Part shown: one piece after another, positions 31,588 to 40,305 of the stretch
Layout: every line of letters starts with the position of its first letter
Position numbering within the stretch: position 1 is the first letter of the stretch
Origin: Bosea sp. 124
GTDB taxonomy: Bacteria; Pseudomonadota; Alphaproteobacteria; Rhizobiales; Beijerinckiaceae
Reading direction: 5' to 3'
Length of the DNA: 64,000 nt
Assembly (NCBI RefSeq): GCF_003046175.1
Contig: NZ_PZZM01000001.1
Location: 2,559,001 to 2,623,000, forward strand
The notes under the pieces: model-generated
Databases searched by the model: none
What the model was told of the DNA's origin: nothing
Seen by the model: only the letters and a program-made list of their open reading frames with translations
Translations under genes and position numbers: made by a program

Positions 31588-32496
31588 GTGACGACCAGTT
31601 CTCAATCGCCAAAGATCGGCTTCATCGGCCTCGGTGTCATGGGGCGCCGCATGGCGCTCAACCTACGCAAGGCCGGCTTCGACCTTGCCGTCCACGACTT
31701 CAACCGCGCCGCTGTCGCCGAGCTTGTCGCGGCCGGAGCGAGCGATGCTGGCTCGATCGCCGGCGCCGGCGCCGCCGACATCGTCATCACGATGCTGCCC
31801 GATACGCCCGATGTCGAAGCCGTGGTGCTCGGCGAGGGCGGGCTCGCAGCTTCGATGCGCCCGCACAGCGTCCTGATCGACATGAGTTCGATCTCGCCGA
31901 CGGCGACCCGTGCCATGGCCGAGACGCTGGCGGCGAGGGGCGTCGCCATGCTCGATGCCCCGGTCAGCGGCGGTTACCAGGGCGCGGAGAACGCGACGCT
32001 GTCGATCATGATCGGCGGCGACGCTGGCGTGCTCGAACGATGCCGCCCGGTCCTGGAGGCAATGGGCAAGACCATCAGCCATATTGGCGGGCCGGGTGCC
32101 GGCCAGGTCTGCAAGGTCTGCAACCAGGTCGCGGTCGCGATCAATATCCAGGCCGTCGCGGAGGCGATGACGCTGGCGCGCAAGAACGGTGTCGATCCGG
32201 ACAAGATCCGGACGGCGCTGCTTGGCGGCTTTGCCCAGAGCAAGGCTCTCGACCTGCATGGCCAGCGTGTGCTCGACGGCAACTTTGCCGCCGGCTTCCG
32301 TGTCACCTTGCAGCGCAAGGACCTCAAGCTCGCGCTCGAGAATGGCAGCGCCACCGGCACGGCTCTTCCCGTCACGGCGTTGGTCCAGCAGCTCTACGGT
32401 GTGCTCGCCAATACCGGCCGCGCCGATCTCGACAATTCCTCGCTGGCGCTCTTGATGCAGGAGATGTCGGGCATCGCGCCGGAGGGCAGGGGATGA
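31588..32496 (+). CDS. Beta-hydroxyacid dehydrogenase (GarR/LtnD-like)
   Basis: 302 residues from GTG 31588, which follows GAGGA; an upstream ATG would overlap the SDR. Rossmann motif G-F-I-G-L-G-V-M-G-R-R-M, substrate motif D-A-P-V-S-G-G and catalytic lysine in G-A-G-Q-V-C-K-V-C-N-Q. The family oxidises or reduces beta-hydroxy acids such as tartronate semialdehyde or threonate. ATGA overlap with the next gene. Confidence 0.9.
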   Translation: MTTSSQSPKIGFIGLGVMGRRMALNLRKAGFDLAVHDFNRAAVAELVAAGASDAGSIAGAGAADIVITMLPDTPDVEAVVLGEGGLAASMRPHSVLIDMSSISPTATRAMAETLAARGVAMLDAPVSGGYQGAENATLSIMIGGDAGVLERCRPVLEAMGKTISHIGGPGAGQVCKVCNQVAVAINIQAVAEAMTLARKNGVDPDKIRTALLGGFAQSKALDLHGQRVLDGNFAAGFRVTLQRKDLKLALENGSATGTALPVTALVQQLYGVLANTGRADLDNSSLALLMQEMSGIAPEGRG

Positions 32497-32921
32497 ACAC
32501 AGCCCAACCCGATTTCGTCATGCTGCGCGAGGTCGTCGAGATCGTCGGTACGCGTCGCGTCGTCGCCGTCGATACGATCGCGCATGTGAAGCCCGAGGAT
32601 GCCGGCCAGGTGGTGATGACCGGCTCGCATGGCGGCATCAGCTCCGGCGAATATGCCGGCAAGGTGCCGATCGCGGCGGTGTTCTTCAACGATGCCGGCA
32701 TCGGCAAGGAGGACGCCGGCATCGCCTCGCTGCCCTATCTCGAGGCGCGGGGCATCATCGCCGGCACGGTCTCGCATGACAGCGCGCTGATCGGCAACGC
32801 GCTGGAGACCTGGCAATCGGGCGTCGTGTCCGCCCTCAATCCATTGGCGGAAAAGGCCGGCTTCGCGCTCGGTGAGCCGGCAAACCAGGCCGTCCGCCGC
32901 GTCTTCGGAGGCCGGCCATGA
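32493..32921 (+). CDS. Uncharacterised protein A of a tandem paralogous pair
   Basis: 142 residues, soluble. Key segments: T-G-S-H-G-G-I-S-S-G, V-F-F-N-D-A-G-I-G-K-E-D-A-G, G-T-V-S-H-D-S-A-L-I-G and W-Q-S-G-V-V-S-A. The same blocks occur in the next protein, so the two arose by duplication and probably form a heteromer. Conserved His, Asp, Asn and Lys suggest an active site or metal site. ATGA overlaps with both neighbours place it firmly in the RuBisCO-like catabolic operon. No known function. Confidence 0.8.
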   Translation: MNTAQPDFVMLREVVEIVGTRRVVAVDTIAHVKPEDAGQVVMTGSHGGISSGEYAGKVPIAAVFFNDAGIGKEDAGIASLPYLEARGIIAGTVSHDSALIGNALETWQSGVVSALNPLAEKAGFALGEPANQAVRRVFGGRP

Positions 32922-33313
32922 GGAATGAGACCGTTGGCGAGATCGCTGGCCATCGCGTCGTGCTGATGGATTCGATCTCGCTGATCGCACCGCAGGACGA
33001 GGGGGCGATCATCATTTGCGGCTCGCATGGCGGGTTGATCTCGGGCGCCTTCGCGGCGCTGCATCCGCCGCATCTGGTCGTCTTCAACGATGCCGGGGGC
33101 GGCAAGGCTTGTGCCGGACGCGCCTCGCTCGCGATGCTCGATGCGAAGGGCATCGCCTGCGCCACCACCTCGCACGACACGGCCCGGATCGGTGACGCGC
33201 AGGATGCCTGGCTGAGCGGCGTGCTCAGCGCCGTGGGCGATGCCGCACGGCGGAAGGGCCTCAGGGCCGGCCAGAGCGTCAAGGAAGCTGCGGAGGTTGC
33301 CGGCAACGCATAG
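32918..33313 (+). CDS. Uncharacterised protein B of a tandem paralogous pair
   Basis: 131 residues. Shares with protein A: I-C-G-S-H-G-G-L-I-S-G, V-V-F-N-D-A-G-G-G-K-A-C-A-G, T-T-S-H-D-T-A-R-I-G and W-L-S-G-V-L-S-A. Differences cluster between the blocks (for example Gly for Ile in the D-A-G-x-G-K motif). Start overlaps protein A's stop as ATGA. Function unknown; a two-subunit enzyme is the simplest reading. Confidence 0.8.
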   Translation: MRNETVGEIAGHRVVLMDSISLIAPQDEGAIIICGSHGGLISGAFAALHPPHLVVFNDAGGGKACAGRASLAMLDAKGIACATTSHDTARIGDAQDAWLSGVLSAVGDAARRKGLRAGQSVKEAAEVAGNA

Positions 33314-33407
33314 TCCGGCGCACCGAAGCGAGTGGAACGACGAAAACAACAAGCCACAAGCAAAAGCCAACACAGGCAAGAAAAGACCAACACAGGGAGG
33401 AATAGCG

Positions 33408-34385
33408 ATGCTCAACACCAAGCTTACGGCGTCTGTCCTGGCGCTCGGACTGTTGCTTGCTGCGCCGGCGGCCAAGGCCGTCGAACTCAGCTTCGCAATG
33501 CACACCTCGCCGCCAGGACCCGAATTCCAGGCGGTCGACAAGTTCGTCGAACTGGTCAAGGAGCGGAGCAAGGGTCAGATCAACGTCAAGATCTTCCATT
33601 CCGCGGTGCTCGGCGGCGAGCGCGACAATCTCGAACAGCTTACCGTGAACGAAGTCCAGATGACGCTGTTTGGCGATACGCTGCCGAATGTCGTCGCGCC
33701 GCCCTATGCCGCGACCGTCGTGCCCTTCGTGTTTCCCGGCCCAGAAGAGATTTTCGAGTTCTGGGCGAGTTCGGCCGGTGCCGAGGGCAAGAAGCTGATC
33801 AAGGACAAGGCCAAGCTCGATCTCGTGGCCTTCTTCCGTCGCGGCGACCGTCACCTTTCCGCCAAGAAGGCAATCCGGACGCCCGACGATCTGAAGGGGC
33901 TCAAGTTGCGCGTTCCGGAAATTCCCTCCTGGGTCCGGGTGTGGTCAGAGCTCGGTGCCCGGCCGACGCCCGTCGCCTGGCCGGAGGTTTTCAGCGGCCT
34001 GCAGATGGGTGTGATCGAGGCGCAGGAAAATCCCTGCTTCAACGTCAACCAGGCCAAGCTCTACGAGGTTCAAACGCACCTGATTTATACGGCGCATGTC
34101 CCGGCCGTCTGGCACTGGACGATCAGCTCGCGCTTCCTCGACAGCCTGAGTCCGGAACTGCGCACGGCCGTCGTCAGCTCGGCCGTCGACGCCGCCAAAT
34201 ACGGCGACGAGGTCACCAAGCAGCAGATCGACGGCGTCTGCAACGCGCTGGTCGAGAAGAACAAGATGACCGCGATCAAGGTCGATCGCGCGCCCTTCAT
34301 CGCCAAGGCTCGCCCCGCCATCGATGAACTCTCGAAGGGCTGGGCGCCGAGCGTCGTCCAGGCCGTCTCCAAGTACCTGAAGTGA
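33408..34385 (+). CDS. TRAP transporter substrate-binding protein (DctP type)
   Basis: 325 residues with a Sec signal peptide (A-L-G-L-L-L-A-A-P-A-A-K-A). Carries the DctP features L-G-G-E-R-D-N-L-E-Q, D-L-K-G-L-K-L-R-V-P and Q-M-G-V-I-E-A-Q-E-N, with the conserved arginine in L-K-L-R-V-P that binds a substrate carboxylate. GGGAGG precedes ATG 33408. Delivers the acid substrate to the permease encoded next. Confidence 0.94.
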   Translation: MLNTKLTASVLALGLLLAAPAAKAVELSFAMHTSPPGPEFQAVDKFVELVKERSKGQINVKIFHSAVLGGERDNLEQLTVNEVQMTLFGDTLPNVVAPPYAATVVPFVFPGPEEIFEFWASSAGAEGKKLIKDKAKLDLVAFFRRGDRHLSAKKAIRTPDDLKGLKLRVPEIPSWVRVWSELGARPTPVAWPEVFSGLQMGVIEAQENPCFNVNQAKLYEVQTHLIYTAHVPAVWHWTISSRFLDSLSPELRTAVVSSAVDAAKYGDEVTKQQIDGVCNALVEKNKMTAIKVDRAPFIAKARPAIDELSKGWAPSVVQAVSKYLK

Positions 34386-34391
34386 GCGCGC

Positions 34392-34425
34392 GCCGCGGCG
34401 AGGGGCGATTGCTTCTCGCCGCGGC
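34392..34425 (+). other. Intercistronic hairpin after TRAP binding-protein gene
   Basis: Perfect 11-bp stem (GCCGCGGCGAG / CTCGCCGCGGC), 12-base loop, no T-run. Likely shields the 3' end of the binding-protein mRNA and lowers downstream permease expression. Confidence 0.65.
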
Positions 34426-34454
34426 CCGGAATGCAAGGCAGCCTGGAGAACGTG

Positions 34455-34958
34455 ATGGCCCCGGTAAAAGGTATCCGAAGGACGATCTACGTCGTCTTTG
34501 AAACACTCGCGATTTCTGCATTCCTGATCATGATCACGTCTTCGGTCTTGCAGGTCTTCTTCCGCTATATCCTGAATGCACCGCTGCAATGGACGGAGGA
34601 GCTGGCGCGTCTCACCTGCGTCCTCACTACCTATTTCGGCGGCGTCGTCATTCTGATCACCCGCGAGCATATCCGGGTCGACATCATCGACGGCTATGTC
34701 TCCGGACGCTCGGCCGATGTCGTCGCCATGCTCGTTGACCTTCTGATCTCCTGGTTCCTGATCTCCGTCGCCTATGGCTGCTGGCTCCTGACCAACGCGA
34801 CCTGGGAGACCTTCACCGCGACCATGGACTGGTTCCGCACGGGCTATGTCTACGCCGCCGTCGGCATCTCGATGCTCGTCATGACCTTTCTCATGTTGCT
34901 CGACATGTTCGAGCGAGCGATGCACATGGCCGGCCGCGCCAGGGGAGCCGAACAATGA
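34455..34958 (+). CDS. TRAP transporter small permease (DctQ type)
   Basis: 167 residues from ATG 34455 (GGAG upstream; an ATG at 34431 is possible). Four membrane segments, with the typical Q-W-T-E-E-L-A-R motif between helices 1 and 2 and R-E-H-I-R-V-D after helix 2. ATGA overlap with the large permease gene. Confidence 0.93.
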   Translation: MAPVKGIRRTIYVVFETLAISAFLIMITSSVLQVFFRYILNAPLQWTEELARLTCVLTTYFGGVVILITREHIRVDIIDGYVSGRSADVVAMLVDLLISWFLISVAYGCWLLTNATWETFTATMDWFRTGYVYAAVGISMLVMTFLMLLDMFERAMHMAGRARGAEQ

Positions 34959-36244
34959 TCCTGGCGCTTTTCATCGGCGGCTTGCTCGCTCTCTTCGTGA
35001 TCGGCGTTCCGGCGGCCTTCGCGCTGGGCCTGTCCTCGCTGATCGTCACGCTCGTGGAGCGCGGCATCAACGGTATCCCCTACACCATCCTCGCCCAGCG
35101 CATGGTCTACGGCGTCAACAGCTTCCCGCTGCTGGCAATCCCGTTCTTCATCCTGGCCGGCAAGATCATGAATACCGGCGGCATCACCGATCGCATCTAC
35201 GAGTTTGCCGATCGCCTCGCCGGCCACATGCGCGGCGGACTTGGCCAGGTCAATATCGCGGCCTCGATCATCTTCTCCGGCATGTCCGGTTCGGCGGTCG
35301 CGGATGCGGTCGGCGTCGGCCAGGTCGAGATCCGGGCGATGCGGCAGGCCGGCTACCCCGACGATTTCTCGGTCGGCGTCACTGCGGCCTCCGCGACGAT
35401 CGGCCCGATCATTCCGCCCAGCATCCCGCTGATCATCTACGCGGTGGTCGCGAATGTCTCGGCGACCGCGCTGCTCATCGCCGGTATCCTGCCGGGATTG
35501 CTGATGGGCGGGTTGATGATGCTGCTGGTCTGGTGGCAGGCGCATCGCCGCAAGCTGCCGACCGAGAAATGGCAGGGCTTCGCGGCGCTGGTCCGCAGCT
35601 TCTTCAGGGCGCTCCCGCCGCTGTTCACGCCCGCCATCATCATCGGCGGCATGATGAGCGGCGTCTTCACCCCGACCGAAGCCGCTGCCATCGCTGCCGT
35701 CTACGCGATCATCATCGCCATGCTGGTCTATCGCGAGATCACGCTGGCGCAATTGTTCCAGGTCCTGCGCGAGACCATGCGCGAGACGGCCGGCATCATG
35801 ATGATCCTCGCCGCGGCCGCGCTCTATGGCTGGCTGCTGGTCTTCACCCAGATCCCGCAGCAGCTCGTCGCGCTCGTCGGCGGGCTCGATCTTTCCCCGG
35901 TGATGCTGCTGCTGGCGATCAACGTCTTCCTGCTGGTCATCGGTCTGTTCATGGAGACCAACGCCGCGATCACCATCTTCACGCCGATGCTGCTGCCGCT
36001 GGCCGTCGCGGTCGGGGTCGACCCGGTGCATTTCGGGATCATGATGGTGCTCAACCTGATGATCGGTCTGCTGACTCCTCCGGTCGGCATGGTGCTCTTC
36101 GCTGTCGCGAAGGTCGCGAACGTGCCGATAAACAAGGCGCTGGTGGCCATCGCGCCGTTCTACGTGCCGCTGGTGATCGCCCTGCTGTTGATCACCTATA
36201 TCCCGGAAATATCCTTGATCCTGCCGCGGCTGCTGCTGAATTAG
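34955..36244 (+). CDS. TRAP transporter large permease (DctM type)
   Basis: 429 residues with about 12 membrane segments. Signature segments include P-F-F-I-L-A-G-K-I-M-N, F-S-G-M-S-G-S-A-V-A-D-A, P-P-S-I-P-L-I-I-Y and L-M-I-G-L-L-T-P-P-V-G-M. Sodium-coupled translocation subunit of the transporter. Confidence 0.95.
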   Translation: MILALFIGGLLALFVIGVPAAFALGLSSLIVTLVERGINGIPYTILAQRMVYGVNSFPLLAIPFFILAGKIMNTGGITDRIYEFADRLAGHMRGGLGQVNIAASIIFSGMSGSAVADAVGVGQVEIRAMRQAGYPDDFSVGVTAASATIGPIIPPSIPLIIYAVVANVSATALLIAGILPGLLMGGLMMLLVWWQAHRRKLPTEKWQGFAALVRSFFRALPPLFTPAIIIGGMMSGVFTPTEAAAIAAVYAIIIAMLVYREITLAQLFQVLRETMRETAGIMMILAAAALYGWLLVFTQIPQQLVALVGGLDLSPVMLLLAINVFLLVIGLFMETNAAITIFTPMLLPLAVAVGVDPVHFGIMMVLNLMIGLLTPPVGMVLFAVAKVANVPINKALVAIAPFYVPLVIALLLITYIPEISLILPRLLLN

Positions 36245-36270
36245 GCCGAGCCAAAGTGTCGGAGGTGACC

Positions 36271-37065
36271 ATGCCGTCACAAGCCTTCTCGAATCCGCTG
36301 CGGCGGAAGCTGAAATCCGGTGAGCCGACAGTCGGGCTCTGGGCCACGCTCGAGAGTGCGACTGTCACCGAGGTCGCCGCCGAACTCGGCGTCGACTGGG
36401 TCTGCGTCGACATGGAGCATGGCAGCCTCGGCTATCGCGACGTGGTCGACCATCTCCGCGCCGCGAAGGGCAGCGACCTCGCGGTGATCGTGCGCGTCCC
36501 GACCGCCTCGGTCGATACGATCAAGCGCGCGCTCGATCTTGGTGCCCACGGGGTGCTGCTGCCGCTGATACGCGAGCCTGCGGAACTCGCCGAGGCTTTT
36601 GGCCATGCGCGCTATCCGACCTCCGGCAAGCGCGGACTCGGCCATGAGCGCGCCTTGCGCTGGGGCATGGCGATGGAGAGCTACGTCGCCGTTGCGAACG
36701 AGGAGACCATGGTCATTCCCGTGATCGAGACCGCCGAGGCCTCGGCCAACATCGCCGACATCCTTGCCGTGCCTGGGCTGGAGGCGATTTTCTTCGGCCC
36801 GTCCGATCTCTCGCAGAGCTTCGGCCATCTCGCGGTCTGGGAAGGACCGGGCATTGCCGAGGACATCCTGCGCATGAAGCGCCTGGCGGACGAGCGCGGC
36901 ATTGCCTCCGGCATCATCGGTACGAGCGCCGACGACATCGCCAAGCGTCGGCAGCAGGGATTTGGCATGATCGGGCTGGGCTCGGATGTCGGATTGATGA
37001 TCCGGGAATTGCGTCAATTGCTGGCGCCATTCCGAGATGTCGCGGAGCGCAAGGGCGGCTACTGA
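36271..37065 (+). CDS. HpcH/HpaI family aldolase
   Basis: 264 residues, start ATG 36271 behind GGAGG. TIM-barrel features: G-L-W-A-T-L-E-S, the metal-binding V-C-V-D-M-E-H-G, R-V-P-T-A-S, P-V-I-E-T-A-E-A and F-G-P-S-D-L-S. Class II aldolases of this family split 2-oxo-3-deoxy acids into pyruvate or a related oxoacid and an aldehyde. Last gene of the operon, so probably the final carbon-carbon cleavage of the pathway. Confidence 0.92.
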   Translation: MPSQAFSNPLRRKLKSGEPTVGLWATLESATVTEVAAELGVDWVCVDMEHGSLGYRDVVDHLRAAKGSDLAVIVRVPTASVDTIKRALDLGAHGVLLPLIREPAELAEAFGHARYPTSGKRGLGHERALRWGMAMESYVAVANEETMVIPVIETAEASANIADILAVPGLEAIFFGPSDLSQSFGHLAVWEGPGIAEDILRMKRLADERGIASGIIGTSADDIAKRRQQGFGMIGLGSDVGLMIRELRQLLAPFRDVAERKGGY

Positions 37066-37275
37066 TCGCTGGATGCGAACGGCATCGGCTCGCTCACAGT
37101 GCGTTGTCCGATGCCGGTCAGTTCAGCGAATGGACGTGGATCGCGACGCGCTCCGACGTGCCCGGCTCTGTCGTGCCTGCTTGTCCCTTCCGAGCACGTC
37201 CGCGAACCGGCTGGATCGCCGCCGTTCCGCATCTGGCCAAGTCTGGAACGCGCGGTGCTTCGGCCAGAGCCTGAT

Positions 37276-37302
37276 CCGATCAGGTTGAATCGACCTGATC
37301 GG
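37276..37302. terminator. Dyad between convergent operons
   Basis: Perfect 9-bp stem CCGATCAGG / CCTGATCGG with a 9-base loop, placed between the convergent aldolase and second DctM genes. No T-run; could be a bidirectional, factor-assisted terminator. The surrounding 295 bases (37066-37360) show no gene. Confidence 0.5.
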
Positions 37303-37360
37303 TGAATTCGCCTTTCAGCGATCAATAGCGCACGCGTCCGCTGCAGGTCTCGGCTGCGCC

Positions 37361-38644
37361 TCAGTTCAACACCAGATTCGGCAGCCACAGCACGGTTTGC
37401 GGAAACAGCGTTATCACGACCAGCACGGCCAGACCCACTGCCAGGAACGGCAGCACCTCGCGAATGACGCTCTCGATCTTCACCTGGGCGAAGTTCCCGC
37501 AGATATACAGCAGAATGCCGACGGGCGGCGTGAGCAGGCCCAGCATCAGGTTGAACACCAGCACCAGCCCGAAATGCACGAGGTCGATGCCGACGGCTTC
37601 GACGATTGGGATGAGGACCGGGACCAGGATGATCATCGCCGCGATCGCCTCCATGAAGCAGCCGACCACGAGCAGCAGCAGGTTGATCAGCAGGAGGATG
37701 ACGAGGGGGTTGTCCGAGATGGCGGCGATCGCGGTGGCGATCTGGCGGGGCAGGCCGCTGATCGCCATCAGCCAGCCGAAGCCCGCGGCGAAGGCGATGA
37801 TGATCATCACCACGGCGGAATCGAGCCCACTCTGGACGCAGATGCCCCAGAGCTGGCGCCATGAGAGTTCGCGATGCACCACCATCGAGACAAAGAGCGC
37901 ATAGAGCACAGCGATCGCCGCGCTCTCCGTGACCGTAACGATGCCGCCGGTCACGCCGAAGAGGATGACGAAGGGCATCATCAGCGCCCAGATCGCCTTG
38001 ACGCCAGCCGACATGAGTTGCCGCATCGGAACGGCTTCGTGCACCGGATACCGGCGTGCGCGGGCGACGAAATAGACTGCGACCGCCAGCCCGGCGCCCA
38101 GCAGCAGCCCGGGCACGACGCCGCCGAGGAAGAGCGCGGCGACCGAGACACCCTTGCCGACGGACAGCGCATAGATGACCAGCGGAATCGAGGGCGGGAT
38201 GATCGGTCCCATCACCGATGCCGACGCCGTGATCGCGGCGGCCAGTCCAGGCGCGTAGCCTGAGCGCTTCATGCCCGGAATCAGAACCTTGCCCAGCGCC
38301 GTCGCATCGGCCACCGCCGAGCCTGAGACGCCGGAGAAGACCATGCACGACATCACGGTCGTCAGGCCGAGCCCGCCCGAAAAGCGACCGACGCAGGCAT
38401 TGGCGAAACTGATGATGCGGACGGTGATGCCACCCACATTCATGATGTTCCCGGCCAGGATGAAGAACGGGATTGCAAGCAGCGAATAGGAATCCGCGCC
38501 GATCAGGGCCCGCTGCACAAAGACTGAATAGGGCAGGGACGGGTGGTTGGCGATCGTGACGATCGCTGCCAGTGCCATGGCGAATGCGATCGGCAGTCCG
38601 ATCAGCATCAGCCCGGTGAAGCTCAGCATAAGGACGCCGGCCAC
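37361..38644 (-). CDS. TRAP transporter large permease (DctM type), second system
   Basis: 427 residues, about 12 membrane segments, with P-F-F-I-L-A-G-N-I-M-N, F-S-G-V-S-G-S-A-V-A-D-A, P-P-S-I-P-L-V-I-Y and L-M-L-G-L-L-T-P-P-V-G-I. Paralog of the 34955 permease, but not a recent copy. Last gene of a leftward operon. Confidence 0.95.
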   Translation of the reverse strand: MAGVLMLSFTGLMLIGLPIAFAMALAAIVTIANHPSLPYSVFVQRALIGADSYSLLAIPFFILAGNIMNVGGITVRIISFANACVGRFSGGLGLTTVMSCMVFSGVSGSAVADATALGKVLIPGMKRSGYAPGLAAAITASASVMGPIIPPSIPLVIYALSVGKGVSVAALFLGGVVPGLLLGAGLAVAVYFVARARRYPVHEAVPMRQLMSAGVKAIWALMMPFVILFGVTGGIVTVTESAAIAVLYALFVSMVVHRELSWRQLWGICVQSGLDSAVVMIIIAFAAGFGWLMAISGLPRQIATAIAAISDNPLVILLLINLLLLVVGCFMEAIAAMIILVPVLIPIVEAVGIDLVHFGLVLVFNLMLGLLTPPVGILLYICGNFAQVKIESVIREVLPFLAVGLAVLVVITLFPQTVLWLPNLVLN

Positions 38645-38657
38645 GGTCGAATCTCCT

Positions 38658-39173
38658 CTAGAGGTGGACCTCGCCGGTCGGATCGCGCTTCTGCGGATCG
38701 AACAGTTTTTCGATCCAGAACAGAATGATCAGCGCGCCGCAGAACGGGGCAGCGAAATAGAACCAGGCGGGGGTGATCTCGAGGGCACCGAAGGTCTGTC
38801 CCAGCGTTCCGATCGAGATCTGCAGTCCGAACCAGAGCATCATCACCGCGATCAGAAGCATCAGGGCCTGGTTGACCCAGAATATCGCGGTCTGGAACCT
38901 CTGCGGCAGCATCAGCACGAACATGTCGATCGCGATGTGCAGCATCTGCCGGTAGAGTACGGTCGCGCCTGCGAAGACTGACCAGACGAACAGGATGCGG
39001 CAGACCTGCTCTGTCCAGGAGAGCGGGTTGTTGAGGCCGTAGCGATACCACACGGCGACAACCGTGATGACGACGATGGCCGCGAGCGAACCGCCGACGA
39101 TGACGCGGCTGACCCATTCGCAAACGTCGCAGAGGGCGCGCCAGAGCGCGGTAAATCCGTTGCGGGGCTGCAT
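38658..39173 (-). CDS. TRAP transporter small permease (DctQ type), second system
   Basis: 171 residues from ATG 39173. Four membrane segments and the S-W-T-E-Q-V-C-R motif that corresponds to the conserved tryptophan-glutamate of the family. 13 bp before the large permease gene. Confidence 0.92.
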   Translation of the reverse strand: MQPRNGFTALWRALCDVCEWVSRVIVGGSLAAIVVITVVAVWYRYGLNNPLSWTEQVCRILFVWSVFAGATVLYRQMLHIAIDMFVLMLPQRFQTAIFWVNQALMLLIAVMMLWFGLQISIGTLGQTFGALEITPAWFYFAAPFCGALIILFWIEKLFDPQKRDPTGEVHL

Positions 39174-39198
39174 GGCAAACCAGATTCGAGGGCGTGGT

Positions 39199-39222
39199 GG
39201 GCCGGGCCTCGCGGCCCGGCCC
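39199..39222 (-). other. Intercistronic hairpin after second TRAP binding-protein gene
   Basis: Perfect 10-bp all-GC stem (GGGCCGGGCC / GGCCCGGCCC) with a tetraloop, between binding-protein and small-permease genes. No T-run, so read-through and mRNA protection are likely. Confidence 0.65.
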
Positions 39223-39240
39223 GACATCGGCTGAATCAGT

Positions 39241-40236
39241 TCAGGCGATGCCTCTGATCTTCTCGATCCAGCCCTTCACATGGGCGAATTCGGCTTCCAT
39301 GCCCTCTAGGCTCTTGCGGAACGCATCCTTGTCGACCTCGTTGATCGCGATCTTCTTCGCCTTGACGAGTTCGAGGATACGGTTGTCGTCCGCGATCACC
39401 TTCGGCCGCAGGTCATCTTCCATTTCCCGCGCGGCCTGGACGACGAGCTTGCGCTGCTCCTCTGTGAGCCCGCGAAAACTCGCCTCCGACAGGACCATCA
39501 TATTGTCCTGCATCATGTGTTCGGTCAGGGCGAGGTTGCGGTTCACGTCGAAGATGCCGCTGTTGTAGGTCAGCGCCATCGGATTCTCCTGACCCTCGAT
39601 CACGCCCGACTTCAGCGCCTGGAAGACCTCCGGGAAGGCGAGAGGCGTCGGCGAGGCGCCGAAGCGTTCGAAGGTGCGCCGCCACATCGTCGTTTCCGGT
39701 ACGCGGATCTTCAGGCCCTTGAGGTCGGCCGGCGTCTTGACGACGCGGTTGGAGGAGAGTGTTCGCGGCATCCGCGGGATCGCCCCGACCGGCCGCAGCT
39801 TGGCCTGTTTGCCGACCTCATCGCCGTATTCGACCATAATAGCGGTCATGACCTTGTCCTTATGGGCCACGTCCTTGAAGAGATAAGGATAGGTCCAGAC
39901 CTCGGCCGGTTTGTACCAGCCACCCAAAATCGCAGCGCCGGGCGTCGCGACATGGATGGCGCCCTGCAGCAGCCCCTCGACGTTCTCGCGTTCGCCACCA
40001 AGCGCGCCGGCATGGTGCGCCGTGATGTTGATCTGGCCCTTGGTCAGGGCCTTCACCCGCGCCGCGAAGACATCGAGGCTCAGCGCGATGAAATCGGTCG
40101 GCGGTGTCGCGGAGGCGCCGATCCATTCGATCTGCTGGGCGCGCAGCACGGACGGCATGGCGATCGTGCCGGCTGCCGCCGCTGCCGCGCCGAGAACGGC
40201 GCGTCGGCTCGGATTGCTAATGAATTTCGTCGTCAT
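39241..40236 (-). CDS. TRAP transporter substrate-binding protein, second system
   Basis: 331 residues. The N-terminus has a twin-arginine style signal (S-R-R-A-V-L-G-A-A-A-A-A-A-G) ending at L-R-A-Q. DctP features: L-G-G-E-R-E-N-V-E, D-L-K-G-L-K-I-R-V-P, S-G-V-I-E-G-Q-E-N-P. Export through Tat would be unusual but is known for some TRAP binding proteins. Confidence 0.93.
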   Translation of the reverse strand: MTTKFISNPSRRAVLGAAAAAAGTIAMPSVLRAQQIEWIGASATPPTDFIALSLDVFAARVKALTKGQINITAHHAGALGGERENVEGLLQGAIHVATPGAAILGGWYKPAEVWTYPYLFKDVAHKDKVMTAIMVEYGDEVGKQAKLRPVGAIPRMPRTLSSNRVVKTPADLKGLKIRVPETTMWRRTFERFGASPTPLAFPEVFQALKSGVIEGQENPMALTYNSGIFDVNRNLALTEHMMQDNMMVLSEASFRGLTEEQRKLVVQAAREMEDDLRPKVIADDNRILELVKAKKIAINEVDKDAFRKSLEGMEAEFAHVKGWIEKIRGIA

Positions 40237-40258
40237 GATTGTCCCTCCCTGGACATCT

Positions 40259-40281
40259 CCGGACCCGTTTTCGGGTTCCGG
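40259..40281 (-). other. Hairpin between dehydrogenase and TRAP binding-protein genes
   Basis: Stem CCGGA-CCCG / CGGGTTCCGG with one bulge and a TTTT loop, upstream of the binding-protein gene. It could end part of the dehydrogenase transcript or mark a processing site. Confidence 0.45.
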
Positions 40282-40305
40282 TCGGCTCGTGACTGCAGGC
40301 TGGAC

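Noticed and set aside
34850..36280. 476-codon open frame on the minus strand
   Set aside because: Opposite DctM; Gln/Asp/Arg/His-rich mirror translation with no domain.
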